Assembly: GCF_022965805.1 (NCBI RefSeq)
Contig: NC_133105.1
Coordinates: 27,131,208 to 27,195,207 of the forward strand
Length of the DNA stretch: 64,000 nucleotides
Reading direction: 5' to 3'
From: Primulina eburnea
Taxonomy: Eukaryota > Streptophyta > Magnoliopsida > Lamiales > Gesneriaceae
Part shown: positions 1 through 11,879 of the stretch, piece by piece
Position numbering within the stretch: position 1 is the first letter of the stretch
Layout of the letters: the number at the start of each line of letters is the position of its first letter
Notes under the pieces: model-generated
Told to the model about the DNA's origin: nothing
Database searches by the model: none
What the model saw: only the letters and a program-made list of their open reading frames with translations
Made by a program: the position numbers and the translations under genes

Positions 1-545
1 TGGGGTGTGTGTAAATGTGTGTGTGCGTGAGTTTTGGGGGTAATTAGGGGAATAATTTAGCTTAATTACATAATTAGCAAGGTAAATCAAAGGCTAAATA
101 AATGCCACATAAAATGTTAATCAAAATGCTAATAAAATACTAACATACTATTACTTTTAATAAATCTCCTAATTTAAAATAAAATACACAAGTGTCATAT
201 CTTTAAAGGTTTTAAAATTCTAAAATCACTAAATAAATAAATTAGGCTTTAAAATTACTAAACTAAATAAATTATTTGAAATGCCCCATCCTTTGCTTAA
301 AATAAAATACCGCATTAAAATCTCCAAAATCGTCGCAGGTCTCTAATCTTCGATCTCGCTTCGAATAATCGTCTGGAACATGAAACTCGAGAAAACATTT
401 TAACGTGCATCACAATAAACATGACTAATTTAAAATAATACATTTAAATAAATTATGCATGGTTAAGAAAATCATTTTAAATTAAATAACTGATTTAACA
501 AATAAATAATGCATGGGTTTTACGTGTACGAATTTGGGCTCTACA
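1..545 (-). repeat. 3' LTR of Ty3 element C (partial)
   Basis: AT-rich LTR end that matches 4490-5035 block by block: the GT-rich microsatellite, the conserved segment with ATAATCG near a CGTC site, and the terminal motif that reads TGTAGAGC on the minus strand. The boundary at 545 is set by that terminal TG. The rest of this LTR lies left of the window. Confidence 0.85.
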
Positions 546-855
546 AAAACTGCCCCATGCCCAAAGGTCTTACTAACACTGACCTTTTCTGAAAGTCAAT
601 AAGAACTTTGTTCTTCTTCAGCCAGTCCATTCCCAAGATAATATCAAATTCTGGCATGGGCAAAATAATCAGATCGGCATACACTAGGTGGCTCTGTAGT
701 TCAAGGTCAATGTCTCTGACCACGCTAGTAGCTAATAACTCTTCCCCTGATGGAACTGTCACTGAATAGCTCACGTCAAGTCCAATGGACTTGACGTGTA
801 GATGATTAGCGAATTTATCCGAAATGAAAGAGTGAGTGGCCTCTGAGTCTATCAA
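541..855 (-). pseudogene. Ty3 retropepsin (aspartic protease) remnant
   Basis: About 104 codons with the retropepsin pattern: an active-site segment ALIDSEATHSFIS, then ILGMDWLKK near the end. The usual catalytic DSG reads DSE, so the triad is altered and the enzyme is probably dead. The frame ends in a TAG that overlaps the first bases of the LTR. In an intact family member protease would be followed by reverse transcriptase, RNase H and integrase; here the LTR follows at once. Together with the gag fragments upstream this is the residue of a gag-pol polyprotein. Confidence 0.8.
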
Positions 856-1060
856 GGCCTTCGTGGCTACTGTCTTTATGAAAATATTTCCTGAGAGACG
901 TTAGCACAACACACAAAACTTATATCCCAAAAATCTAACCTTAACCTCAAATATAGTAGAAATTTATATCCCAAGTCACCCAAAATATTAACTAGCCCAC
1001 TAATAAACCCAAATAAAATTCAAAACATGCATAGGAAGAATAATGCGGTGCTAAATTAAA

Positions 1061-1249
1061 TTAGTTACCAGTCAACAGGGTCGAACCTGGGTTCGCCTCC
1101 TCTCCCTGCATGGTGAACACTCTACCCTGGGTCGGCTGCCTCCACTGTGGGTATTCCTTCAACATATGATCGATGGCTCTGCATTTAAAGCACTTTCTCG
1201 ATCCATATAAACATTGTCCCAGATGCTGGCGGTTGCACTTCGGGCACAC
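1061..1249 (-). pseudogene. Ty3 gag nucleocapsid zinc-knuckle fragment
   Basis: Short frame with two knuckle-like motifs. The first, CPKCNRQHLGQC, has the complete C-x2-C-x4-H-x4-C spacing. The second, CFKCRAIDHMLKEY, has lost its last cysteine (tyrosine instead). In the family this segment binds element RNA during packaging. It lies between the gag capsid region and the protease, in the expected order, but in a different frame from both. Confidence 0.75.
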
Positions 1250-1371
1250 TGGGTACTCAACGGGTCTCTGAGGATCCTTTTATTGAGGAATAGGACCCTT
1301 GCCTTTCGGCGGTCCCTGAATGGCCTCTTCCCCTGCTGCCCCTGGAAAGACCTCTTAAACTGGGTTCGCTG

Positions 1372-2123
1372 CTACTGCTGCTGAGGTGCATGATAGGGCC
1401 TCTTGCTCTGCCTATCACTCTCGATATCCTTTTGGTCCTGCTCTACCGCCAAGGCTCTAGATACGACAACGGCATAGGTAGTAGGACTAGAAAATCTCAC
1501 ATCACGACGCAAGATCGGCCGCAACCCATCCATCAAATGCATCAGCTTCTCCCGGGCATCATTTGCAATCAGGGGTACAAAGTGACACCCCTTCTCAAAC
1601 TTCATGACGAAGTCTGCCATACTGCTGACTCCCTGTCGCAGCGACATGAACTCCTTGGTTAGTCTGGATCGTACTTCCTCAATGAAGTACTTGGAGTAAA
1701 AGACCTCCTTAAAGCCATCCCATGACAGAGTCTGCAGATTCACCGACACGAACGCGCTCTCCCACCATAACTTGTCAACCAAAAGGTGGCACATCTAACT
1801 CTGTCTGCATCCTGCAGCTCCATGAAAGCGAAAATCACCTCGGTGGATTTAATCCATCCTTCAGCTATCATCGGGTCAGTAGTCCCCGAGAACGCCTTAG
1901 GATCCATCCTCCTAAACCTTTCGTACACAACCTCTGGTTTGGGCCTCGCCCCTGTGTCCACTGCACCATGGTTCCCCGCAAACTGTGCGAAGAGCTAAGT
2001 CATACCTGCAAGCATCTGTGCCTGCAAATCTGGTGGTGGAGGAGGAGGAGCGTTTCCTCCCTCAACTCGAGCCTCTCTGTCATCATCCCTTGCTTCTCGG
2101 TTAATCATACGTCTAGGAGGCAT
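1372..2123 (-). pseudogene. Ty3 gag (capsid region), frameshifted
   Basis: The gag start is probably the ATG at 2123 (MPPRRMINRE...), a typical opening of this gag type, followed by a proline run and an in-frame TAG near 1995. The capsid-like part continues through RRMDPKAFSGTTDP to about 1790. It then shifts frame into DGFKEVFYSKYF, FMSLRQG and RALAVEQDQ, the usual retrotrans_gag landmarks. At least one frameshift and one stop make it non-functional. The product would be the capsid protein that assembles the cytoplasmic particle. Confidence 0.8.
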
Positions 2124-2342
2124 ATTGTTCCAACAATTTACCTAAAATGTAAACCCAACATGCATGAACATAGTATCAATAGCATAAGGTGCACGTAATT
2201 TGAACTAACAACATGGACATGCTGAAATCATGACTTATTTCTTAATACATAACATAATTCAAAACTTTAAAACTTACAGACTTGAGGTGTGGCTTCGTGA
2301 GCTTCTCGCAAATGGCAGTAGGCATAACCCTTTACAAGAACA

Positions 2343-2356
2343 CCGCTCCGATACCA
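2343..2356 (-). other. Primer-binding site of Ty3 element C (initiator tRNA-Met type)
   Basis: On the minus strand TGGTATCGGAGCGG lies two bases inside the LTR. It differs by one base from the plant consensus TGGTATCAGAGC, which pairs with the 3' end of initiator methionine tRNA and primes minus-strand DNA synthesis. It fixes the LTR edge at 2359. Confidence 0.8.
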
Positions 2357-2358
2357 AC

Positions 2359-5035
2359 TGTAATGTACCGTACTTTTAAACTACTTAAAATTTGCGGGAA
2401 AATAAAAATTTCTTAAATGAGTAATCAACCTTCAAATTTCAATGAAAATATACTATTCCTCCAAAGTACTTGCAACAAAAGATGTCAAGTAAAGTTGCTA
2501 AAGAAAAATACTTGTTTAAACCTCGTAAACAAAAACGTGAAATCAAAGTATTTTGAACATTTCATAAAAACTTAAAAAAAGGTGGTCCTCTGGTTTAGCC
2601 TCCCGCTCAGTCCAAGCCAGCTCACTGGTCCTCACCCCTCATCTCCTCAAATTCATCCCCACCAGCATCGATCAAGTCTAGTGAATCTAAAAACTCAACA
2701 TGTATAAACTGGAAGTAACAAGTAATACGTAATAAAACCACATGCAACTTTAAAATAGAGTGTACATACTTGAAACTTGAACTTGCATTATTAAAAGCTT
2801 GAACATACATACCTAACATAGACATGCCATCAAGTAAAGTATTTCTTAAACATGTTTGCATACTTGTACATACATAAACTTCATCATTTTGCGTAGAGAT
2901 ATGTTTCAAAGCAAGTGACCCATACATAAAGTTCCTGATCAGACTGAACCACAGTACTGAGCTGGCAGGGAAAGTCCACTACCACATACATGAGATCCCC
3001 GTTCATTCTTTAACGGGTGGATTGATCCCTGGTCATACTTTACCGCTTTCCAATCCTGATCTAAACCCGTTCATACTTTAACGGGGTGGAGAGGTCCTCG
3101 GCCACGTTCACCGACTTCCAAACACATTCATAATTTGGTCAAAAGACATTTAGCATACCTCAAAAACTTAAAAGTATTTTCTTTTGCACGTCAAACATAC
3201 TTACTTGGCATTGAGGGATTCGTTGGATCTCGCTTGGGGCCACTACTGCACATACTAACATGAGGTCAAACACTTATCTTTCATAGCTTAGAAGTAGGTA
3301 AACGTGCTCACCACCGAATTAAATAAATAGCTTATGACATTCTAAATCACTCGGGACTTGACTTCGTTTAATCATCATATTAAACCATGGCATAGAACCC
3401 CAAAACAAATCCCAAAGTGAAGCCTAAACTATTCCCAACAGGAGGTACATGGACCCCGTGCCCAGGTCCGGCTCTAGGTCAGTGTAGGTTCTGTAAAAAT
3501 TCACTCGAGGAAAAGAAGGGGCACGAATCCCGTGCTAGGGTCTGTCTAAGAGTCCGTGTAGGCACTGGAAAATGACACTTCGGAAGAAATAGAGGCACGG
3601 ACCCCGTGCCAGGGTCCGTGTAGCCTCGAAAGAACAAACCTTCGTGAAAATTCTTGCACTACCTATTTATACCAATTAAACCGACTAGACTATGAATCGA
3701 TACCACGATACCCATCCTAGGACGCTACGGTATTGACTCCAACCCGTACCAACAATCCAAACAACCCCAATATCGAATGCAACAACACAACGACACAAAA
3801 TCCGAGATTTCGACACCATTATTCTTCTTAAGGTTTCTATTACTTCCCAAGCCATCCCTGACTCAAAACGAAACCTAAAACGGTACCTGAACACCTCCCA
3901 CATCATGTCTAAATGCAGTAGTGATGGCCTAGCGATGTCCAACGAAGCCTGAAACTCAAACACTTCAAGAATTCATCAATAACATATTTTTCAGAAAAAC
4001 GCAGTTTGAGCAGTCCCACGAAAACTGTCGTAACTCACTCAAATTTTGTCCAAATATTTTTAATTTAATATAAAATCGAAGGTATCAAAAAATTCTACGT
4101 GTCATATGTTGAAAGTTTTCCCAAAATCTCGACCGAAAAATCGCAGTAATTCAAAATACAGTAAAAACGAAATTCTGAGATCTAAAAACATTGCATAGAT
4201 TGATCAAACAATTTCCTGCTCAAACTTTGTACATCACACATGAGATTTTACGCATCAAAAATATCACAACACATAATATGACTAGATCGACGCAGGAATA
4301 ACAGATTATACATGCTTTAAATCTTTAACGTTACCGAAACGACGACACCGATGCGGGAAGGAAGCGAGGGTTGATCCGAGACGAACGTGGCACGATTTTA
4401 TTTGAAGGAAACTCACCGAAACCTTGCTGAAAATCAGAGGAAGGGGAGGATGCTATCTTGCTCTAAGAACCCTAATATTTTTCTCTCAAAATTTGAAATA
4501 GAGTGTAGAAATTGTGTGTGTGTTTTACGTGTAGATGTCTGTGTGTAGAAGTGTGTGTGAATGAGTCTAGGTTTAATTAGGGGGAATAAATTTTGCTTAA
4601 TTAATAAATAACAGCTAATTAAAAATACTAACCCTCCCTTAATTAAAAATAAGATCTCTAAATTTAAAATAACTCGCACAAGTGTCATAACTTTAAAAGT
4701 TTATAAATTATAAAATAACTAATAAATAATTTAGGTTTTAAAATGCTAAGACTTAATAAATTATTTAAAATACCTCATCCTTAACTTAAAAATAAAATAC
4801 CACATTTAAAAATTGCCAACATCGTCACCGGTCTCTTTTCCTCGATCCCGCATCGAATAATCGCCTGAAACATGAAACTTGAGAAATATTTTAACGTGCA
4901 TCACAAAGCATAATTAATTTAAAATAATGCATTTGGATAAATCAGGTATTGCTAAAAATCCATTTAAATTTGAATAAATAATTTAACAATTAAATAAATG
5001 CATGGATTATACGTGTACTGAATTTGAGCTCTACA
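2359..5035 (-). repeat. 5' LTR of Ty3 element C (2.68 kb)
   Basis: The LTR runs TG...CA on the minus strand. It contains tandem blocks with palindromic GGCACGG/CCGTGCC cores near 3450-3620 and repeated CCGTTCAT...AACGGG blocks near 2998-3085. The same internal blocks occur in the solo LTR at 16413-19254, so both belong to one family. No open frame inside it looks coding. Confidence 0.85.
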
Positions 5036-5524
5036 CTTTTCCAAGTGCATTTAGCTCATTGATAATGCCACAGACTCTTTCATCATATTCATGCATGAAT
5101 TCACAAACCTTCATTTTGATGTTGTCAAATTTCTGAACAGCAACTGATAGCTTGTTCTATTTGGTTTGCTCGTTTCCTTCACATAGCTGGATCAGTTTCT
5201 CCCAAATTTCCTTAGCGGTTTTGCACATTTTGATTTTGTTGAAAGTGAATTTATCCATTGTTTTGTATAAGATATCCTTCGCCACATTGTCAATGTTGGC
5301 TTTCTTCTTGTCTTCAGCTGTCCATTCTTCTCTGGGCTTTTCTATACGATGTGGTGCCCCATCAGTTATGGCTACACCTGTTTTGGCTTTTAAATCTTTA
5401 TGGGTCCATCAGTAATGACGTACCACATATCATCGTCCTGTGCAGCTAGATGAGCCTGCATTCTGATTTTCCAGTCATCAAAATATTCTCTAGAAAACAT
5501 TGGGATTTTATTGAAAGAAGACAT
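5036..5524 (-). pseudogene. Copia element A gag fragment, truncated
   Basis: Minus-strand gag that starts MSSFNKIPMFS at 5524 and matches the gag of Copia B (7576-9211), with the shared segment QDDDMWYVITDGP. The frame breaks near 5388 and the homologous reading continues in another frame (EKPREEWT, MCKTAKEIWEKLIQLCEGN, INELNALGK). The gag is cut at 5036 by insertion of Ty3 element C; the remainder should lie left of the window. This gag type (DUF4219/UBN2-like) forms the particle of Sirevirus-type Copia elements. Confidence 0.8.
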
Positions 5525-5571
5525 GTTTATCAGTTTTGAGGATAAGAATATTCTGGGACAAGAATTAACTT

Positions 5572-5583
5572 GCTCTGATACCA
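5572..5583 (-). other. Primer-binding site of Copia A (initiator tRNA-Met)
   Basis: TGGTATCAGAGC on the minus strand, two bases inside the LTR edge at 5586, exactly as in Copia B at 7521-7532. It shows that the LTR to its right is the 5' LTR of a minus-strand element. Confidence 0.85.
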
Positions 5584-5585
5584 CT

Positions 5586-6387
5586 TGATAGGATCTAATA
5601 TTATGTTAAAGAAGTGTTAAGAAGGGGTAGTTGAATAAATACTCACCACTTATATAAGTTTTTCGAAATTTGAGTTCAGTTTAGTGATAAACTCATACTC
5701 GGAATCTTGTCAGTCAATATCAATCAGTTAACAATTAAGTGCGGAATAAAACTGACTAATAAATAGAATAAAAACTAAAATAAGAACATGAGATTTTACG
5801 GATGTTTGGAGATTTCAAACACTCCTATATCACCCCTTCTATCACAAGAATAGGATATTCACTAAAAGACTTTGATCGATACAAAGGTTTGTACATACCC
5901 ACTTCAGTTTGGACTTAACACTGCCAAAACTGAAATTCTTAGTTTACAAATTGCTTCACATTATACAACTGAATTTAGCACAATTGATCTCTTACAAGAT
6001 CGAGTTTTACAATGATAACAATGTGCTTGAAATCTCGAAAGTGTAGCCTTGATTGCTTCGAATATATGTGATAAGCGTGAGCTTTATTTCAGCAGAGTAA
6101 CAGCGTATTTTCAGAGAATAGATGAATTTAGATGTTCAAAATTTTGATGTGTTATCTCTAGTTTCTCAGCTGCTCTTCTCTGCTCTATATAGACTTTTCT
6201 TCAACGATAACATTTAATATTTGAATCTTTTTATCCGTTGGATTGCCATGTCAACATTCTACTGACATTCGTACACTGCAACTGAATTGCGGCGTTCCCA
6301 CTATCTGTTGCAGTCTGCTTTTGTACTATTGTCGGTTGAACGTCCTTTCTTGATGTGTACAGCTGAAGGATCAACTGATAGGCAATA
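5586..6387 (-). repeat. 5' LTR of Copia A, first part (interrupted)
   Basis: Reverse-complement homologue of the Copia B LTR. The terminus TGATAGGATC corresponds to TGAAAGGATC of Copia B, and shared blocks include the GCGGCGTTCC region and the CGACAACCG-type segment. A TATA-like CTATATAG lies near 6186 on the minus strand. The LTR stops at 6387 where Copia B was inserted and resumes at 20663. Confidence 0.85.
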
Positions 6388-7518
6388 TGTTGGAAACTTA
6401 ATTCCGGTGTTTGAAAAAAGATAAACCAACTGAACTAAGCAACTGAATCCAGCTAACTGATCGTCGCAACTGAAATATAACTGCAAGCTGCTCTTTCAGC
6501 TGAACATCTCTTCAGTCATTCTCGTCAACTGACTCTTTACCAGCTGATCTCTCAGCTGTACACGTCATCATTTGAAAACGACAACCGACAAATAGTACAA
6601 CTACCTGCAACTAGTAGTGGAACGCCGCATTTCACAATGAGCAGTGTACGACTTTCAGAGTATATCGACATGGAAATCAACGGTTAGAATATTCAAATAT
6701 CCTTCAATGTTACCATTGAGAGAGAAGCCTATAAATGATCGAAGGTAGCAGCCGAAGATAACACGACTGATTTCAGCTATTACATTCTACTTTATGTTAC
6801 GCTGCTAAAATATCTACTCACATTCAGAAGCAAAAAGCTCACATTTACTAGTTATATCAGTAGCATTCAAGGCTACATTCTCGAGCTTAAATAGCACTTT
6901 GTAATCTTTGATAGTTTTTCTAAGTTGTGCTAAGATCAGTTACCATCTGTAAAAGTGTTAAATACTAAGAGTTTCAGTTGTGGCAAAGTGATAAGTCCAA
7001 ACTGAAGTGGGTCAGTACAGTATCTTGTATTTGATCAAAGTCCTTTAGTGGATATCCTGTAACGCCCCAGATTCGACGACTGTCCTCACTGTATCAAGAC
7101 GAGTCTTTCCAGCGTGCTTATGTCCTCACTCACACGCACCCTGGAAAACTTCCCAGGAGGTCACCCATCCCAAAATTTGCCCAAGTCAAGCACGCTTAAC
7201 TTTGGAGTTCTTATGTGATGAGCTACCGAAAAGAAGATGCACCTTCGTGATATTCAAGTCTACGAACATCCAGAAACAAATTGTGTTATCTTTACTTCAG
7301 TCATTACTTTTCAGTTAGATACTCTATCTTTCGGTCAGTTTATTTTTCCGCAATTATTTCATTCAGTTAACTGATTGTCATTGACCAACGGGATACCTAG
7401 TATCAGTTTGTAACAAAACTGAACTCATATTGTCGAAGAATATTTAAATTTGAGGAGTGTTTATTCAACCTCCCCCCCCCCTTCTAAACACTCTTTATTT
7501 GTTTAACCGATCCTTTCA
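6388..7518 (+). repeat. 5' LTR of Copia B
   Basis: Starts TGTTGGAAACTT and ends CCTTTCA. It matches the 963-bp 3' LTR but is longer because of an insertion at 7058-7243 and a C-run expansion near 7472. A plausible TATA box CTATAAAT lies at 6729-6736. The sequence is packed with AACTGA/TCAGTT hexamers. Confidence 0.92.
7058..7243 (-). mobile_element. 5S rRNA-like insertion (Cassandra-type TRIM fragment) in the LTR
   Basis: Segment absent from the 3' LTR of the same element. On the minus strand 7150-7172 reads almost exactly as the 5S rRNA promoter C box (GATGGGTGACCTCCTGGGAA), and 7186-7203 as AGTTAAGCGTGCTT with the following 5S bases. The part upstream of the 5S homology begins TGTAACGCCCC on the plus strand, like an LTR edge. 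Cassandra TRIM elements carry 5S-derived sequence in their LTRs; I recognise the overall layout but have not aligned it. It is not a functional 5S gene: the 5' part diverges and it lacks the normal transcript ends. Confidence 0.7.
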
Positions 7519-7520
7519 AG

Positions 7521-7532
7521 TGGTATCAGAGC
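7521..7532 (+). other. Primer-binding site of Copia B
   Basis: TGGTATCAGAGC, two bases after the 5' LTR, is a perfect plant initiator tRNA-Met primer site. Confidence 0.92.
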
Positions 7533-7575
7533 AGTTGTATCTCGTCTCAGAATATCTATACTCAAATTGTTCATT

Positions 7576-9211
7576 ATGTCTTCATTCAACAAGATTCATA
7601 TGTTCTCTATAGAAGACTTTGATGATTGGAAGATCAGGATGCAGGCTCACCTAGCTGCACAAGATGATGATATGTGGTATGTTATAACTGACGGACCCAT
7701 GAAGATTTTGAAATCCAACACAGATGTTGCCATTAATGATGGGGCACCTCATCGTATAGAAAAGCCCAGAGAAGAATGGACCACAGAGGATAAAAGAAAA
7801 GCCAACTTGGATAATGTGGCAAAGGACATACTATACAAGACGTTGGATAAAGTAACTTTCAGCAAAATCAAAATGTGCAAGACAACCAAAGAGATTTGGG
7901 AGAAGCTGATCCAGCTTTGCGAAGGGAACGAACAAACAAAAAAAAAACAAACTTTCTGTTGTTGTTCAGAAGTTTGACAATATCAAAATGAGAGTTGGTG
8001 AAACGATGCATGATTATGATGAAAGAACCAGCTGCATCATCAATGAATTAAATGCACTTGGAAAAGTATACACAAACAAAGAAGTTGCATTGAAGATAAT
8101 CAGAGGCCTTCCCAAGGAGTGGGACGTGAAGACCATGGAAATGAGGGAATCCAAGGATCTGAACAAAGTTGAGCTTCATGATCTATTTCCTGATTTGAAA
8201 GCCTACAAGTTTGAGCTGCAAACTCGAGAAGGAGAATCTTCTACTCTAGCAGCCATGACTGCCTTAGCTGCTGTTAGAACAGAACCAACTGGTTCAGTTG
8301 AAAAAGCCGCTGATCAACTAAGCAATGATGCCATGTCATTGTTCATCAAAAAGTTTAAAAGATTTATAAGGAAAAATCAAGGAAACTTTCGAAATAAATA
8401 TCAAAGAAGCAATTCCAAGGAAGAATCAAACGCTTGCTACAACTGTGGCAAACCAGGTCACTTCATTGCTGACTGTACCAAACCAAAGAAAGACAGTCAA
8501 GGCTCAACTGAAAGAAGAAAGAAACCATATGAGCACAAAAAGAGATCCAAAGATGATAAGAAGTTCTCCAGAAAGAAACATGAAGTGCTCTTGGCTGAAG
8601 AGAGCAAATCAAAATGGGCAGACACTGATAGCGAGGGGTCAGAACCAGAAACTTCATGCAGTTCTAGTGATAATGAAGAGGAAGTGAAATGTCTGATGGC
8701 TGGTGACACAGAACTGGAGTCTAGCAGTCAACAGGTATTTGACTTTAGCTCCACTGATTTTACAAGAGAAGAACTTATTTCAACATTGCATGATATGGTC
8801 AGTGAGTATCATAAACTTGCCTTATCATTTGAAAAGGCCAGAACAAAGCAAAATGATCCTATTGATAATAAGACTACAACTGATGAATCAGTTGACATGT
8901 TGAGTCTGAAAAAGGAGATTGCTGAACTCAATACTGAAAGAAGCAAGGATCAGTTAATGATTCAAAAGTTAATGCTTGAAAATTCAAAGCAAACTGAGCT
9001 TATTCAGGCTTGGAACAAATCATTTGTTGCATTGACTGATATACAGAACTCACAGAAATCAGATACTGATAAAACTGGTTTAGGGTTCAGTAACCAAGAT
9101 GAAATGTCTCCCAAAGATACTCGACCAAAACTGAATATGGATAAAAGGAAATACATTCATTTTGTCAAATCAGTTATGGTACAAGAACAAGTTGAGCCAA
9201 GTACTGGTTGA
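7576..9211 (+). pseudogene. Copia B gag (UBN2-type capsid plus zinc knuckle), frameshifted
   Basis: Start at ATG 7576 (MSSFNKIHMFS), 58 bases after the LTR. The first frame ends at 7977 after an expanded A-run near 7935-7948; the homologous reading continues from 7988. Landmarks in order: DDWKIRMQAHL, EIWEKLIQLCEGN, MHDYDERTSCIINELNALGK, GLPKEWDVK, and a CCHC knuckle CYNCGKPGHFIADC at about 8437-8478. An acidic/serine-rich stretch and a heptad-like tail follow. The product is the particle protein that binds element RNA. The TGA at 9209-9211 separates it from pol. Confidence 0.88.
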
Positions 9212-10261
9212 ACAGCCAACTGAAAGTATGAACAAGGGCAAAATATGTTGTATTGGTTATAGCCCAAAAGTTGTGACTGACTCGCGAAGTCAGCCACCAA
9301 AAATTTTCAGCAAAAATTACTCAAATGGCTACTCAAATTACTATAACATGAAGCCAGTTCAAAAAAGATACTGGCTGAACAATCAGTTGAAAAAGGGCAA
9401 ATCACATGTTGTATCTTCTGCACACCATACACCAAGCACACACAGATCAGGAAAGACCATCTGGAATACAGCAGCTGGACGGTCAGTTAGACTGATCCAA
9501 GTCTGGATTCTTAAAGGACTAATCAACTTTGGACCCAAATAGAAAAGGGTACCAGAATCTTATCTTGTGTGTGATTGCAGGTAACAGGTAAAAGCATTGA
9601 ATCTATATGGTACTTGGATAATGGATGTTCACGCCACATGAGAGGAGATTCAGACTTATTATCTCAACTGGTTAAGTACACTGGACCAAACATCAGTTTT
9701 GGTGATAATTCTAAAGGTAAAACTGTGGGTAAGGGTAAGCTTATCCATGGTAACTTCATCATTAATGACGTTTTATTAGTTGAGAATCTCAAGTATAATC
9801 TGATCAGTATCAGTCAATTATGCGATAATGGATTCTCAGTTCAGTTTGACAAACATTCTTGTTCAGTCAAAAGCTCAACTGAAGAGATCATCCTAACTGG
9901 CAAAAGGTGTGGAAACACTTACAAAGTCAGCTGGAATTATCAACCTTATGCACCAGTATGTTTTATTGCTTCAAAATCCTCTAAAAACTGGTTGTGGCAT
10001 AAGAGATTAAACCACCTGAACTTCAAGTCTATTGCATATTTGAGTAACCACGATCTTGTTACTGGATTGCCCAAAATGGATTTTACCAAAAATAAAATTT
10101 GCTCAGCATGTCAGTTTGGTAAACAAATCAAATCTTCGTTTAAGAATAAGGGTCGTAAATCTTCTTCGCGATGCTTAGAGCTGTTACATATGGATCTATT
10201 TGGTCCAATACCAGTCATGAGCTTAGGGGGAATGAAAATACACCTTGATGGTTGTAGATGA
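9212..10261 (+). pseudogene. Copia B pol start: protease and GAG-pre-integrase
   Basis: Two frames with a shift near 9540-9575. The protease motif reads WYLDNGCSRHMRGD; the Copia consensus has DSG, so the catalytic serine is replaced by asparagine. The integrase HHCC zinc domain follows: LWHKRLNHLNFKS and CSACQFGKQ. The frame breaks near 10240, inside the start of the integrase core, where GG-run changes shift it. The reading resumes in the next entry. Confidence 0.85.
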
Positions 10262-11879
10262 CTTTTCAAGATTCTCTTGGGTTATATTTCTCAAGTCCAA
10301 AGACCAAACTGCTACTCAACTGATTAAGCTTTTCAAAAGATTATTAAATGAAAAATCAGTTGGAATTGACAGAATCAGATCCGATCGAGGAACTGAATTT
10401 ATCAATCAAATTCTTTCAAATTATTTAGAGAATACCGGAATCAAGCATGAGCTCTCAGCAGCTAGAACTCCTCAGCAAAATGGTGTAGCTGAAAGGAGAA
10501 ATCGGACCCTCAAAGAGGCTTCTAGAACAATGCTTGCTGATTCTAGTATCTCTCAAAGGTTTTGGGCAGAGGCAGTGAACACTGCATGTTACACTCAAAA
10601 CAGATCAATGATTAATAAGAATCATATGAAAACACCTTATGAGATCTGGCATGGAAGAAAAAGTGTAGTTTCATATTTTAAAATATTCGGCTGCAGATGT
10701 TTTATACTTGTCAATGGTAAAACTCATTTAAAAGCTTTTGATGCTAAATCTGCAGAAGGAATATTTCTTGGTTATTCTTCAGTGAGTAAAGCTTATAGAA
10801 TCTTCAACAAAAATACTTTAAATGTTGAGGAATCAATCCATGTTGTTTTTGATGAAACTCTACTAACTGATAAGCCAACTGATCAAGTTGAGCTAGCTGA
10901 TAGATTTACAGATATAAGCTTGGATGATGATGATGATGAAGAAGACATCCATATTAATCAAAGAAACCTCCAAACACCTGAACCAGAAGTGTTAGATCAA
11001 CCAGCTGAACCAAAAGCTGTTCTTAACGATCAGTTGAGAGAGCAACCAAATGATATTCAGTTACCAACTGAAACCGCTTCAACTGAAACTGAAAACATTC
11101 AGTTGCCCACAGAAGCAGTTGCTGATTTAGAAGCAATAAACACTAAACTCAGATGGAAGAAATCACATCCTCCAGAGTTGGTAATAGGTAATCCATCTGA
11201 TCCAGTAAGAACAAGAAATCAGATGCTCAATCTATTCATTCATTCAGCTTTCGTATCACAACTAGAACCCAAGAAGACTGATGAAGCTCTTGCTGATCCA
11301 AACTGGATAAATGCAATGCAAGAGGAGCTAAATCAGTTTATCCATAACAATGTCTGGAACTTAGTTCCAAGACCAATTTCAAAAACTGTTATAGATACAA
11401 AATGGGTGTACAGGAACAAACTGAACGAAGATGGTTCAGTTGTGCGCAACAAAACAAGGCTAGTAGCACAAGGATATAAGCAAGAAGAAGGAATTGATTA
11501 CGATGAGACATATGCACCAGTTGCAAGATTGGAGGCAATCAGAATATTCCTTGCCTATGCTTCATTCAAAAACTTCAAAGTCTATCAAATGGATGTAAAG
11601 AGTGCATTTCTGAATGGCCAGCTGCAGGAAGAAGTCTACGTTGAACAACCTCTAGGTTTTATCAATCATCACCTTCCTGATCATGTCTACCATTTGAAAA
11701 AAGCCTTATATGGTCTTAAGCAAGCTCCAAGAGCTTGGTATGAAACCCTTTCAAAATTTCTAACTGATCACAATTTTTCTGTTGGATCAGTTGATAAGAC
11801 TTTGTTCAAATTCTCCAAGAATGATCATATTCTACTCGTTCAAATTTATGTTGATGACATTATTTTTGGGTCAACTTAA
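10245..11879 (+). pseudogene. Copia B integrase core and reverse transcriptase
   Basis: The integrase core shows [16 protein letters not shown] and [15 protein letters not shown], giving the D,D,E catalytic set. A long variable linker with many PTE/PTD repeats follows. Reverse transcriptase (RVT_2) follows with [58 protein letters not shown] and the catalytic [10 protein letters not shown]. The frame ends in TAA at 11877. The catalytic motifs are intact, so the inactivation here is by stops and frameshifts rather than active-site loss. Confidence 0.9.

Larger units (their letters stand above)
1..5035 (-). mobile_element. Ty3/gypsy element C (Tekay/Del-like), internally deleted, partial
   Basis: Minus-strand LTR retrotransposon running off the left edge. 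Read on the minus strand the order is: 5' LTR (5035 to 2359), a primer-binding site, gag, zinc knuckle, protease remnant, then directly the 3' LTR (545 to beyond the window). Both LTRs begin TGTAGAGC on the minus strand and share long blocks. No reverse transcriptase, RNase H or integrase lies between protease and LTR, so most of pol is deleted. The gag start and zinc-knuckle spacing resemble Tekay/Del chromoviruses; that lineage call is inference. The element sits inside the gag of Copia A, whose reading resumes at 5036. The left target duplication is outside the window. Confidence 0.85.

Noticed and set aside
1722..2198. 158-codon plus-strand frame
   Set aside because: It is antisense to recognisable Ty3 gag on the minus strand.
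7136..7215. Functional 5S rRNA gene
   Set aside because: Only the internal promoter part is close to 5S; the 5' portion diverges and there is no tandem array.
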